Part shown: positions 48,077 to 59,932 of the stretch, piece after piece
Layout: every line of letters begins with the position of its first letter
Position numbering within the stretch: position 1 is the first letter of the stretch
Source: Chalara sp. BL73
Taxonomy: Eukaryota; Ascomycota; Leotiomycetes; Helotiales
Reading direction: 5' to 3'
DNA length: 64,000 bases
Assembly (NCBI GenBank): GCA_918026815.1
Contig: CAKJVC010000012.1
Coordinates: 992,001 to 1,056,000 of the forward strand
Made by a program: the position numbers and the translations under genes
Notes under the pieces: model-generated
Seen by the model: the letters and a program-made list of their open reading frames with translations, nothing else
Databases searched by the model: none
What the model was told of the DNA's origin: nothing

Positions 48077-48818
48077 CTAGCGGCAAGAGCCAATACGTGC
48101 TCCTCCATTCTCTTCATTATTATCGCTTTCTTCTCCTTCGTCGCTGCCGACCACATCAGCCTCGTCGTTGTTCTCGACCTCTCCACCTTGATTATTCTTA
48201 TTTGTATCATCCCCATTCCCGTGACTCCCCTCCATTGCTCTTCCATATCCTCCAACTAAACCAAAGGAGCCAACTTCGCCACTGCTACCAGTGACTCCAG
48301 CTGTAACTCCACCTCCACCGTTGCCTCCGCCAACCACCACCGCACTGCCCACAACTTGACCAACCCTTGGAAGGAGCGCGGCCTGCTTGACCTCGCTCGA
48401 TGGGCGACCTCGCTGAGCCGAATCCTCGGTGTGTTGATATCTGTTGGTGTACCGCTGCTTAGCCTGTGCGATAGCCCTCTGGTTGGCCAGCTGCCGATCC
48501 CACTCGTCGCCGGCGCCGCAGGCAGGGGAAGGAACTTTCGTAGACAGGAGACAGCTAAAAGGTTTTCATAGTCAGCATGGCCTGGCCTACGCCTGGGGGA
48601 GATCGAACGTACCGATCGCACTTCCGTGCGACGTTGGGCTTGTAATGGCAAGATCGGTGCTGACGGCGACACTCATTGCATACATAAGCGCGTCGAGTGC
48701 GAGCCCATGACTCAGGGAGGGAACCGAAACCCTTTCCAGGCCCACCGTTGGGCGGGGTACTATCGCCAGCGCCGGATGCTTGGCTGGAGGATTGGTTGCT
48801 TGCTGTCGGAGTAGACAT
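48077..48818 (-). CDS. Small Zn(II)2Cys6-like zinc-cluster protein
   Basis: Two exons on the minus strand, 48818-48613 and 48554-48077, 227 residues; donor GTACGT, acceptor TTTTAG, intron 58 nt. After a disordered Ser/Gly leader (MSTPTASNQSSSQASGAG) come cysteines at 47, 50, 57, 67, 70 and 81: AYVCNECRRQHRSCHYK, KCDRCLLS, PAC. The spacing C-x2-C-x6-C-x9-C-x2-C-x10-C is that of the fungal binuclear zinc cluster, with basic residues between the second and third cysteine; the last gap is longer than usual. The intron splits the cluster just before C70. Beyond it lie a Gln/Arg helix (DRQLANQRAIAQAKQRYTNR), a Gly-rich stretch and an acidic Asn/Glu tail (DEGEESDNNEENGG). No middle-homology region is present. 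It could be a minimal DNA-binding regulator with an acidic activation tail; that role is inferred. Confidence 0.65.
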
Positions 48819-51399
48819 TATAGTATCTGTTAGGTCTTCTTGGGGAAGGTATAGTTTGTGTGTGTGCGCGATGTATAGCCTTTGGCGACTGTTGTTGATG
48901 AGCTGTAGAGAAGAACAGATGGGAAAGGCCGACAGGCGCTGTATTTTTATAGCGAACTAAAAAGACCCTGACTGAGCGTCAAGACAAGGCTGGGTTAACT
49001 TCCCTATCGTTTCTATCGGTCGGCACAATAGGTAACAGTGAATTTAAGGGCGCGTAGTTCTTAGTCTTTATTCAATGCGATAATAATAAGAAACAAGCAG
49101 TGAATCGTAATATATATAAGATTGTCAGAAACTAAGCTCCAAACCCTGATTAGAGATAAAAAAAACTGAGAGTGATAATAATTGGAAGCGCATATGTATG
49201 AGCATTTCTACAACATTGAAACCTGGTCTATTTTAAGTTGGAAAAGGGGTGGAACACATAAGCCATAGTTTATAGATCGGTCCATATATGTCAGTCTGGG
49301 GCATTGGAGACTTTGACAAGGGAGCCCGTTTTTAGTCAAGGAACAAGTGCACAGAAAGTCTATAGCTACATTTCAATCATTGCTGAACGTCGTAGATTGC
49401 CGCTCCTGCTGGAGTGATACTGGAAGGGGGGATACGCATGTCCAGGCAAAGAGCGCCTGGCAGGTGTTAAAAAAATATTTGCTCTGAAGCTGCTTCTCTA
49501 TACGTGCAGGTGTCATTTTGCTGCGCTATCATGTTGTAATATATTCCAAGCAACATGTAACGAAACGAAGCTTGCGAGAAAGTGGAGGGTCGTCTTCTAA
49601 CAACATAATCTGATATATGCTTTACTAGAAATATATTTTTGTTGACCGTGACTCTTTTTTAGCCTCTCAAAGGAATCATTTAGGAGTTTGCTTTGTTTGT
49701 GTGTCGAGCCGTTAGACAGGTAGTAAGGCTTTGGCAAGCTGGAAATTTCTGATGTTCTTCTTTGAACACGAGAGAAAATACACAGGGTATATGCTTCAAT
49801 TTTATCTCGCCTAGGGTTCAATGGTAATGCACTCAAATAAATTGAATTGACAGATGCACCCGTGCCTGTTATTCAGGAAACTCGGAACGAGTGTTAAAGA
49901 GTGATTCTAGACCCTCCCTCAACAAAGGCTGCAAAGTGTTTAAAGTCCTCGAAAATTGGTAATTGAAGAGTGGTCTTTTAGGATAAAGCATGAGCTTTCA
50001 TACTTTTATGGCTTTGCATTTCATACTTTCCATTCTCTCTTCAGTTGCGTCTAAATCACGTGTTTGCCCCTTTTCCTACAGCTGCTAAGCGAGACTTGGC
50101 AGGTACGCAGTGGCTCCCACCCAAATGGACGTTTATCATGCGGCTCCCATGAAATAGGGTGCATTCGGAGATTGCCAGGAATCTATGCCCATTTATGAAG
50201 CTCCTGATCTTCCCTGGTTGTAAGCTCCTTCGATATCACAAGGCTCTGAGGCAAGGATTTTATAGTCCCAAAATTTTCTGCTGGTTGCGAGGGTCACTGT
50301 TTCCTAGACCGCTTTTGCGGACTTCGAAATTCCATCTAGATTGTTTTCACCAAAAAGCTAAGCCGAATAGTGGTAATCAAGCCACAGATGCTGGAGCTGG
50401 AACCGATGTTGGGTAGGAGGTCGAATATGATATATGATATCATGATGGTTATGGTATATAGGGGCAAGGCAACGATATTCAATAATAGGTCAGAAGTGAT
50501 GATTTGCGTGAGATTTGTAGGGCCGAGAGGTAATGGAATGGATACCTATCACGAGTGGATGTCAAGAGATTTCTCTTGGTTCTTAAATTTGGAACTTTCC
50601 TCCTTGGAATTATTGGGGCTGCTCAAGAAGAAACCACTATTTCATTTGAGATGCTGGAAATTATATCTCAAATATGGGTTAACTTAAAGCTACTCATGTT
50701 GCCTTTACACTATGTAATTTGAGGCCCCCGCCGGCTGCTCCTACACCAACCACTTCCGCCCTCGATACCCCCAAGGTCACTCCCATACCAACTACATCCG
50801 TCTCCGGTGATTCTACGCACGCCATTGCTTCTGTTTTGGTAGCAGCACCTAACCAAGCCTCTACAAATATGCCAACATCCGAGCGAGCAGAAACGGGGGC
50901 CAGTCGTGTACAAGAGGACGACCAGGGCTGGATCGATATCGATGACGATAATGGCGATGGCGATGTCGATGTCGATGGCAGTGAGTAATGAATAATGTCG
51001 AGAAAGTTCAGATTGGGCGTCATAAAGCAGTAGTAACATATTGCTAATAAAATATTGGTCTCTTTGGGCTGTGTGGATGTCCTCAGTATCAGTCACTTTA
51101 TTGCAATGGAGGATTGAGGGGCAATAAACAGATGTAAATCATTCGAATTAGTACAGACGACGCAATACGAATGGAATTTCAGTTTTTGGGCAATACTAGC
51201 CTCCTTGTCACCTTATTTCGTGGGATATTGATTTATAGGTACACTAGTAGATAGGTAAGGTTCGAAACCCCGATGCTTTATGCTGAGAACTTCACGGCGA
51301 TGATTTTATTTTGGAATATTGATCATGGTCGATAATATAACTTGCTTAAATATCGGATAGGAATCATGTGTTTTGTAATCTTTAATTAATAAGATACAT
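48819..51399. other. Intergenic region
   Basis: About 2.6 kb, AT-rich. One plus-strand frame at 50719-50988 (89 codons) has Pro/Thr-rich then Asp-rich composition (GWIDIDDDNGDGDVDVDGSE) built on GATGGC/GATGTC repeats. It could be a last exon or a relic, but no partner exon or family was found, so no gene is called. Confidence 0.4.
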
Positions 51400-52725
51400 T
51401 CAAGTAGCTGTAAGCAGTCCTTTAGCTATATCGATAACCGAAACAGTCACCCTATTTGTAGTGCTTGGCGGAAGTTTACCGGCACCCATGATCAACAAGT
51501 GATTGGGGTTGGAATTAAGCACCCTCAAATGCCTGGTATATGAGACTCCTTCGGGCGTAGCCACAGTTTTCCAGGCGTTGACATCGCCTAGGGCTTGGTT
51601 GACAAAAATCTCCGATCTAGTTCCACAGCTGACGATGATTGTCCCGTTGACACCTCCGACTACGTAGAGAGTTCAGTCAGCGGTTTCCATCCGAAAGTAA
51701 TCTGTATTATATTTTGTTTGCAGCAGGTTTCAAGAATAACTCACTTGGAGACCACGTGACGTATGGGGAGCCTTCTGGTTGTTTGCCTCCAGTAGGAATG
51801 AGAGGTAGACCAGGGGAATTGAGGAAATCTTCAGGGTTTGAATTGATGCGATAGAACACTGGGAAAGCATAATTTGTGCCGCTATGCGGGCCGCCTCCAT
51901 ATTCGTAGGTCATGAGAAATTTCCCATTTGGAAGACGTGTAACGGTGGTCATTCCTGGTCGATCTGTGTAGGTTGGATAATGAACATCATCCACTGTTGG
52001 ATCCCATGTTTTCAGGTCTTTCGAGGTCGTGTGAAGGAGTTTTTGGCCGTAAAGGGGATCTCGCTGGTCTGAAAAGTACAGAATGATCTTCCCGTTGTGG
52101 TACAGCAAGAATGGTTCCCAGATGGCAGGTATTCCATTGTTGGGAATAGCTGCTCCACCTGAAGCGACGTGGGATACGAACTTCCACGTGTATCCATTGT
52201 CGGTGCTGGCGTAGACATCGATTTTCGTCAAGCTCAAATCGGTAGGGATAGAATTTGTTGCAAGGAGAATTGTGCCTGCAGCATATTTGCCGACTCTGGC
52301 TGGGAGCCTGTAGAGTTCTGGTTGGTAGCGAAGTCCCCAGTTGTTGACCTGATCAGTTACCCGAGATATCTCTTTCCAGGTTAGGCCACCATCAATGCTT
52401 CTGTAGATTGGCGCATAGACTAGAGGTGGCTCTGGGCTGTAGTTCTCCCATGTAGCTAACAAAACACCGCCGGGAAGCTCGACTGTGCGTGCATAAAGTA
52501 CACGCTGTGCGTTGAGTTAGCATAATCATCTCTTATGGTATATAGATATGAGGCGTGGGTCATGTTTAAGAAAACTCAGAGATGCGTATAGAGAGTGAGA
52601 CGAACCGGATCTGTGTAATTGGAAGGAGGCACAAAAATTGTCACGTTGCTGAAGGTAGAGAAAGGTTTGGCAGCCAAAGCCGGGCCGCAGAGGGCTAGGA
52701 ACGTAGCGAAGGCCTTGAGATTCAT
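51400..52725 (-). CDS. Secreted GH93 exo-arabinanase-like glycosidase
   Basis: Three exons on the minus strand: 52725-52606, 52504-51745 and 51659-51400, 379 residues, the usual GH93 length. The signal peptide is MNLKAFATFLALCGPALA. The mature enzyme is a six-bladed sialidase-type beta-propeller: VLYARTVELPGGVLLATWEN, then the Asp-box-like repeat YRSIDGGLTWKEIS, NWGLRYQPELY, YASTDNGYTWKFVSHVASGG, IPAIWEPFLLYHNGKIILYF, MTYEYGGGP and a last blade VNGTIIVSCGTRSEIFVNQA. It resembles exo-1,5-alpha-L-arabinanases of plant-pathogenic fungi, which release arabinobiose from pectic arabinan. GH33 sialidase was considered, but the LATWENYSPEPP/NWGLRYQP set fits GH93. A plant-wall-degrading lifestyle is suggested. 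Confidence 0.9.
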
Positions 52726-53781
52726 GTCTGAGATTGCTTGAAGCTGAACATAAGACCACAGATGAATAAGAGTAATGCCTACATTTATATTACGCCAGGG
52801 CCACTGGGTAAGAGGCTGGAGATGATGACATTATCATGATCCGTATTCCGGGACGGGACAAATACCCCAAGACCCCGCAAATATGACTATAAACTTTTTT
52901 CTATCATCCTGTCCTTGCCTTACCAGTCGATGGAAAAATAACGCCGGCGTACCTGCATTCGGTTGCCGGTTGTGGGTATAGGTTTCTCCTGAAGATGCGC
53001 ACCAATGAGAGCAGTCTAGTCTTATGAAAATCAACTTCAATAGCTCCACGGATCACGAGGAACATCTGATGACAGCAAGATCCAAACCTAGTGTAAAATT
53101 AATGAGTATAAAGCATGATACAAGGCACAGACTTACGATTAACTTCGTAGTAGCGAGCAATACATTGTCATTCTGGTGTCCCAGCATACACTGGTATGCC
53201 CTTATTGCACAAGTGCTTCAGGCACACCACGACAGTGCAAGGTCGAACGTTTGTCCGCGATTTTGCGGTGAACTACACCTAGATCAACTTTTGGGGTTGG
53301 CGGTAGCTGGCAGACATGAGTAGGAAAAACTTTCATATGCCTATGCCTGCTTGATACTTGCTGGCTGGCGCTGGCCTTGCGCAGTTGTATCACATTCGTG
53401 AAGGTGAGGAATGTGCATGCTCAACTTTGAACGGGAGATGGTGTCTTGGCGCCAAGACTATGCTTAACTGCCAGTTTTGCTCATTTTAGCGCATCAAGAG
53501 CTTTAGAATAAAGTATCGTAATGTGAGAATCGCTTTGTGACAAAGCATTTTGTCTTATATATTTTGCATGTCTAACTCTGATCCCCTGAGCTATTTGAAA
53601 GGTACGAGCATAAAAATGCTGTAATGACATCAAGAAGCTGGGCATTGCACAATCCATGCAGGGATCTTGCGTAGCGACCTTGAGCCTCACCTCACCTCGA
53701 CTTTGTATGCATGTAGACACGTCTCGGAATCATATATCCCTAAAGTTGATCCCCAAAGTTGATCCCCACACTCTCAAAATC
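52726..53781. other. Divergent promoter region GH93 / Prx5
   Basis: About 1.06 kb between two divergent starts. A few short frames only; no gene recognised. Confidence 0.5.
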
Positions 53782-54558
53782 ATGGCATCTACTTTTGCCC
53801 TTCGTCGCTCGCTATTCGCTTGCTCTACCAGATCATTTCATACCTCAAATCGCGCCTGTATCAAGGTCGGAGATAGGCTCCCAAATCTCAATGTTCTTGT
53901 TGAGAACTCGCCCGGCAACAAGGTTGACTTGAGTGAGTTTACGAAGGGGAAGGCATTAATCATCGGAGTTCCGGCTGCGTTCAGTAAGTCTTTCATTCAC
54001 TTAAGAGATAGCTGCCTGAAATTGTCTGCTAATTGCCAACAGGTCCTTCTTGTAGCGAGTCGCACGTTCCTGGCTATATCAAGCACAAGAAGTTAAAGGA
54101 CGCCGGAAACGTGTTTGTGGTGGCTGTCAATGACCCATTTGTGTAAGCAATTGAGCTTTGGCTGTGGAGAGGGCCCAGATGCTCGATATATGCCAAACCC
54201 TGAACTGATTTTTTACAGCACCAAAGCATGGGGAGCATCCCTAGATCCTGCTGGTAGCTCAGGAGTATGTATACCTTGACCACCGCTAGTGAGTATGGGC
54301 TAATGTCGCACAGATTCGCTTCCTTGGAGACCCAACAGCTAGGTTTACGGAAGCACTAGACTTGGCCTTTGATGGCTCGGCAATCTTCGGTGGACCAAGA
54401 AGTAAACGGTACGCTTTAGAGATTGAGGGTGGAAAGGTCAAGTCGCTGCATGTTGAGCCAGACAATACTGGTCTTAATGGTGCGTATTCATGAGTTCCTA
54501 TCCATCATAAGCTGATGTTTGCTCGTTAGTTTCATCGGCAGAAAAGGTTCTAGGCTAA
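53782..54558 (+). CDS. Mitochondrial peroxiredoxin-5 (Prx5/PMP20 type)
   Basis: Five exons: 53782-53983, 54043-54142, 54219-54264, 54314-54479 and 54530-54558, 180 residues. The start is the Met of a basic presequence (MASTFALRRSLFACSTRSFH); an upstream in-frame Met at 53656 would bury it. The thioredoxin fold carries GDRLPNLNVLVENSP, GKALIIGVPAAF, then the active site SPSCSESHVPGYI with peroxidatic Cys71; Ser68 stands where Thr is most common, an accepted substitution. Next come VVAVNDPFVTKAWG, IRFLGDPTARFTEALDL, RYALEIEGGKV and an end in SSAEKVLG. It reduces hydrogen and alkyl peroxides, probably in the matrix; no PTS1 tail is present, so peroxisomal targeting is unlikely. Confidence 0.92.
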
Positions 54559-54978
54559 ACGAAGCGGGCTTCCGTATGGAATTGAGTGACGAGACGCATT
54601 TTTGACATTTCATTATCCAGAACTCACTCTTGACAATCAAAATGTTGGAATATTGCTTCAAGTCTAGCCTATGTGTTCTTTGGGCGAGTCCCCAAAACTT
54701 TCTATGGCTGCATTCGCTAAGCATCATACAATTAACATTTCACTTATGCTGTACTAATATACTTCCATAGCCTTTTTCTTATTAAGAGTGAACATGACTT
54801 GCCTTTTGATAGAGTATCAGGTGATACTATAGCATTTAACTGCACTTGCATAGGACACAAGTTTATCTCGAAACGGGTCCTCCGCGTTCGTGATGCAGAG
54901 TAGAACATTTTGTGCTCGTGGAATCCGCAGTACCAACCCAATGGTAGCTAAAATTTCAATCACTTCTCAAATATTCAA
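54559..54978. other. Convergent intergenic region
   Basis: 420 bp between Prx5 (+) and the intact HET gene (-). AT-rich 3' UTR sequence; nothing else seen. Confidence 0.5.
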
Positions 54979-57131
54979 TCAAAGGACACAAATAGTGACA
55001 GTAGGAGCATCATCAAACCACTCTACCTTCTCAACTCTCGTCAAACCCACCCTACGATACGTATCTTGCTGTCTTGGCACAGGTTCCAACAACAACGCCC
55101 AAATCTTGCTTTGCTGTTTCCCAATAGCCAGGCAAGCGACCGGCTTGATTTCCCAATGCTCCAAGTCCCTGCAAAAATCACCTACTTCCTCCCCCGTCGC
55201 AGGATCAAACGCCGTATCCCCTTTGAGCACGATTGTTTTCACTGGTCCACGAATCTCCAATCGCCCGTCCCGGTCCTGATTAAACTGCGCAGGATTGTCC
55301 GGTAGTGACGCAACGTCCATGATGGTGCATAAGACCTCCCATCGCCATGTGATATGGTCGTCAGGACGATCGTACTCCAGATCTTTGAGAACCTGGCCAC
55401 CATTGAGGTAAGAGACGAAGCCGGTGACAGATGCCCAAGACCATGTCGGAGCGAGTGGCTTGCATTGCCTTTTGGACCCCTTATTGTCCGAGTGCGAGAT
55501 GGAGGTTCCGCTCATCACGCTCCAGAGAAGACCTCGCCATAGTTCCCTATGCCAGACGCCAGCAATGTATGCGTCGGGTTGGTTGAGCCCTGAATGTGTC
55601 TCGTATGCCTGATCCAAAACATTTTGCATCTCGTTTGCCAAACCGGACAGAGCGAACAGCCGGTCGCCTTCCATGGTCATTTGTCGACCTGTGAATTCCA
55701 TCATGCATCGATACCAAGCCGAATACAGCTGATCGACCACCTTTTTATCGCTGAGATTTGCCTTTCCGTGGATAGCCTCTTGTAGCCTTGAGTGATAACC
55801 CATTGACTTCCATAAATCCCCACAAATTCCTTCAGGAACCTGTTCTGAGGCTTCCATGGTCGGGCATTCGAAATAGAGCATGTCTTTGTGGTAGTAGACT
55901 GTCCTACGAGCTAGGATCTTTTCTTGCAATACCCAGGCCCGACTATCGAGAGGGCCGCCCATGTGGCGCAGTTGAAGATAGACAATAGACAACGCATCTC
56001 GTTGTGGTCTGATCCAAAGGTATTTGGAGCTGTCTTCCATAGAAGTATCACCTGTCATGAGGCTCCAGCATGGGCGCATCTTACCAGCATCTCGTGACAT
56101 AAAACATCCCTCAGTACTGTCTTTCGCGGACACTGCTGCGATGGTAAGGATTGCGTTCTTGTAAACGCTACCCATTCTCGATGCCTCTTGCTGCCAATCC
56201 TTGGTACTATTCTGAATGATGCACAGGGAATCGATCCAAAGATATCTGACTCCAAGTTTTCGACAAGTCTGAATAGCGTCTCGAAAGGATTTTGGTAGCT
56301 CCGAGAGGGTAATTGCTTTTAAACGATTCTGTAGATTTTCCTGAGTCGTTGTGGCCATTGGGCTCTTTCCCCAGCAGTGACTCATCGCAATATAAGGAGC
56401 TGTCTTGCCTTCAGAGACAAACAAGAATGGTTCTTGAGAGTCGCCTTCTTCCCCTACGTCTAGGACCCTTGTTGGAAGTCTTTCTATTGTACCTCGACAC
56501 TTAGGATGGTGATGTATGCATTCTCTAAGCCAGTATCCGATCATGGCCGTTGCATAATCTGAGCCAGTGTTGTTATCTTCTGAACGCGCATTCGCAATAT
56601 CTGCAAGCACACTTGATAAAATGTCTGCAGTCAAGTCAGATACACACCTATATCAACTTTCCATTTCACCTGACGGATGCAAAACTCACGTGGAAGATTT
56701 GTGAGCTGAAGCGAAGCCTTCCGATTCTCACAGATCACATCAAACCGGTACTCGTCAAGCTGGTCCCCGGTGAAGAAATCCTTTGATGTGTCGTGCCACA
56801 TCTTCACCAACATTGATTTGTTTTGAAGTTGCTCCTGGTCGCTGCTACTCGCTTCTTTCATGTTAAAATATATCATGGTACAGAGCTGACAGCCAGCATC
56901 TGCAGAAGTTCTGATCTCTTCCACCGTTCGATCGACAGAGATGCCAAATGCATGAGTATCTGATATATGCTCAAGAGGTCGGAGGTTATTGAAAGCGTGG
57001 ATACACCACTCACACCACCCTCTGTTGGTTTGGCTAACTGCACCGGAATCCATTGCGGGTGCCGGTTGATTCTGTCTTCCGCGAAACCAACCTTTCTTGG
57101 ACGATAGGACCTTTGAGAATTTCCCCAACAT
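54979..57131 (-). CDS. HET-domain (heterokaryon incompatibility) protein, intact
   Basis: Two exons on the minus strand, 57131-56690 and 56624-54979, 695 residues. The N-terminal region has the usual cysteine-rich lead-in (GWCEWCIHAFNNL, ADAGCQLCTMIYFN). The HET domain spans about residues 225-380: PYIAMSHCWGKS, TLSELPKSFRDAIQTCRKLG, RYLWIDSLCIIQNSTKDWQ, EASRMGSVYKNAILTIAAVS. Downstream landmarks are also present: SRAWVLQEKILARRTVYYH, MLYFECPTMEASE, DRLFALSGLANEMQ, YIAGVWHRELWRGLLWSV, PTWSWASVTGFVSYL. No C-terminal WD or ANK repeats. HET proteins trigger growth arrest or death on contact with incompatible partners; the HET fold is TIR-like. Whether this one is a recognition gene is unknown. 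Confidence 0.9.
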
Positions 57132-57757
57132 CCCAGGAGTTATGACGAACCTTCACGACATCTGCAATTTCAATTCGAGAGTTAAAGCCCTTTTCAGCTC
57201 ACGACCTCATGATCTCGGCCGTTCCACGAGCGTGACAGTCGCTGTCCCAACCAATCAAATCTTATTGTGGCTTAAATAGTCATGCCAGCACTTTCATCTC
57301 ACCTGAATAAAACTGTGACATTCTGTAGATTCTTTTCAAAGACTGGGGTGGCTTAACAGCCTTCGACCGCATAGATCTACGTGTGATCGACGTTCCTACG
57401 TAGAAAGAAGCCCTTGGTCTATCTGTCCGTGACGAAACTCTATATAGAAGTCGACTATCATTCAAACTCCTCGCCTTATTAAATTATATTTTAACACTTT
57501 CTTATTACTACCTGTATAGCATATTGGAGAAAGCTCTCATAAAGTTTCCATGAGTCACGGCCAAACTCTGATCAAGTTTAAACCTGCTCCCTACTACACT
57601 CCAAAGTTTTTGCCCTTAGGAAAGTCCTTGTGCAATAAATCTCAGCAGTGTTCCCAATATAGAAACTTCTTGGATTATAAGTGTTTTACTCATGTTTTGC
57701 TCACATAAGAAAGGGACGGGTAGATACCTCCCTGTATAACACTTGCATTTTCATTTC
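57132..57757. other. Spacer between the two HET loci
   Basis: 626 bp, AT-rich. It should contain the promoter of the intact HET gene and the 3' end of the decayed one. No gene seen. Confidence 0.5.
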
Positions 57758-59932
57758 CTATATAATTCGTATAGTATATTGGTTCGATCCATCGAATTTC
57801 TCGTAGTAGCGATCCCCCAGTGTTGTGGTTTTTGGAAACATCGCCTGACTAACAAATTTTCGTCCCATTGTAAACGTCCCCACCTTCTTGAAGGTTCCGC
57901 CTACACTAACATGATGAAGGACCAAACTAGTCATTGCTGATGAATCTTTTTGTGCATTAACTGAATTGAATAGTGGCATGAGGAACAATTCCTTTAGTTC
58001 GCGGATATCTGGAGCAGATTAAAATATGACTAACTTCGCATGCTCAGGAGCCGACATGCCCACTAACATCGGCGGTATATCGGGATTCTCGACAGTACAT
58101 TTAACATTTAGCATGTATCTGCATATTCCAGTAAGGGGAGGAGGAAATTCAAGAATTTGTAGCTGTCGCAACTGACCATGGACGTGAAGATAACCTCCAC
58201 TTATATGTCCGGTGATATCACCAGCCACTGGAAACGTGATGGCCTCTACCACTTGAGCCATTGGATGCCGCACAGCCTCTCCTCCGCCCCATTCAGAATA
58301 TCCTATAGCACTATCTACTGAAGCCCATGACCAGGTGGGGGCTCGATAATTCGGAGCCTCATTCACATCTTTAAGCACAATCCAAAGGAGCCCGCGAAGC
58401 AAATCCCCTCTCCATAAGCCCGGGAGGTAGTCGTCCTCCAGATGGCGCATTAATACTTAGGCAAGGCCAGATAAGGCGAGCAATTTATCTGTGGTATAAG
58501 GAAGGCTGGCGGATGAATATATTCTGATGAGATACATCCACTCGCGGTAAATTTTGTCCTTGGAAGTCAGTTAGTCCAAGATGTACAGGTTTGGCACTCG
58601 AGACCTTACTTGGGCGTATCCGCTTGAGCGTACGGATGGAAATGTAACTAGGGGTTTGACGTTGTCCACAGGAAAGTGGCAAAGCAACCCATGCGGAAAT
58701 GCTTCGCAAGATCTCTCTAAGTAGCACTCCCAATATAGTTGGTTCTTAACAAAATGTAGGATTCTTGGAGCCTATGTCCAGCTTAAAGGTCGTGCCACGA
58801 CAAATAGCGGCAAGAGCGTTTTTACCATAATTTGCTCTTGACAAACCCACCTGCGGCTATGCAGCGGTGATCTTGGAATATCTCGCATCCAATCGAATAC
58901 TAACAGAATAGTATAGCTAGTGTTCGAAGTTTCCATCCAAAGCCGCGAAAATTCCACTTCAGGAGGCGCAATCTTTCTCAGGTCGCTTGGTAAAAGGAGT
59001 CCTTCTTGCCCGACATCAAATCCTGTGACTGCTAAATTTCGGATGCTGTTGTCATACACGTGGTGCATCACAAAACTCTTTCTTAGCCAGTCCAACTCTT
59101 CAGAAGAGTTTTGGATGATACATAGCGAATCTATCCAGATGTAGCTAAACCCAGGCTTAAGGGTGATAAGCATTGCATCTTGAAATACCCGCTGCAATTT
59201 ATTTATAGGGATCGATTGTCTCATTTAAGCGAAATTTTGTTCTGTTAACAGTAGAAAAGGCTCTTTCCCCTAGCAATGGCTGAGTGTGAGATACATTGTA
59301 TGTACAGGGACATCGGGGCCCTTGCGCAATCGAGCTGCAAGCCTGGATTCTTTTATTTCAATCTCCACTAGCCTTGTTGGCAATTCATGACCTCTTTAGA
59401 ACGATGAATATGCTCTTGAAGACATCTTGAAAGCCAACGCTGAACTTGTTCGAGAGGACGTTTGGTGATATTGTTTATGGAGAGATCAAGTTTAGAAACA
59501 TGTCCCTCAACTTCTGCTGCAGGGTTACTCCCTGACATTGAGTATGTACGAAGTGAGCTTACGTTGGCTTTTTATAGCATGGAACCTAAAAGATCTGGTA
59601 TTGTTATTAGAGCTAATGAACCAAATTGTCATTTCGTTTGGGGTGTCTTCGACATCGTTAAACTTTGCACTAATGGCAAACCTGTAGTTCACAGGGCGTA
59701 TTGCGTCCTGGTTGACGTTTGCATCGTGGAATTCATCCCAAAGGCGAAGACAAATATAGCATTTCTCGTCTGCTGAGCGTCTGAGACTAGAAAAGTCTAG
59801 GTGGTGACTATAAGACTCTTCTTGGGTGGGAGGAGTCACCCTTAAAAATCCTGTACGACCAATGGGTAACTCTGTAATAATATTTCTCACATCCCCTAGA
59901 GTAGCTCTGCAAACTGGACAAATATTTTGCAT
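57758..59932 (-). pseudogene. Decayed HET-domain gene with four premature stops and one frameshift
   Basis: The original structure can still be read on the minus strand: exons about 59932-59563, 59516-58826, 58771-58610 and 58558-57758, with intact GT-AG sites and frame across each junction. In order it keeps CPVCRATL, ADEKCYICLRLWDEF, VQRWLSRCLQEH, ELPTRLVEIE, TLSHC then a stop where W is expected, YIWIDSLCIIQNSS, SRRWVCQEQIM, APRILHFVKNQLYWEC, DKIYREWMYLIRIYSS, DKLLALSGLA, YLPGLWRGDLLRGLLWIV, APTWSWASVDSA and ELFLMPLFNS. Damage: TAG at 59270-59272, TAA at 59225-59227, TAA at 58457-58459, TAA at 58019-58021, and a one-base frameshift near 59380. The stops fit C-to-T changes in CpA. It is the same family as the neighbour but clearly diverged from it. 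A truncated product from 59932 would stop within the HET domain. Confidence 0.82.

Noticed and set aside
51261..51273. GGTTCGAAACC string resembling a tRNA B box
   Set aside because: The preceding 70 bases do not fold as a tRNA and no A box is present.
57783..57793. GGTTCGATCC string resembling a tRNA B box
   Set aside because: No A box and no acceptor, D or anticodon stems can be drawn around it.
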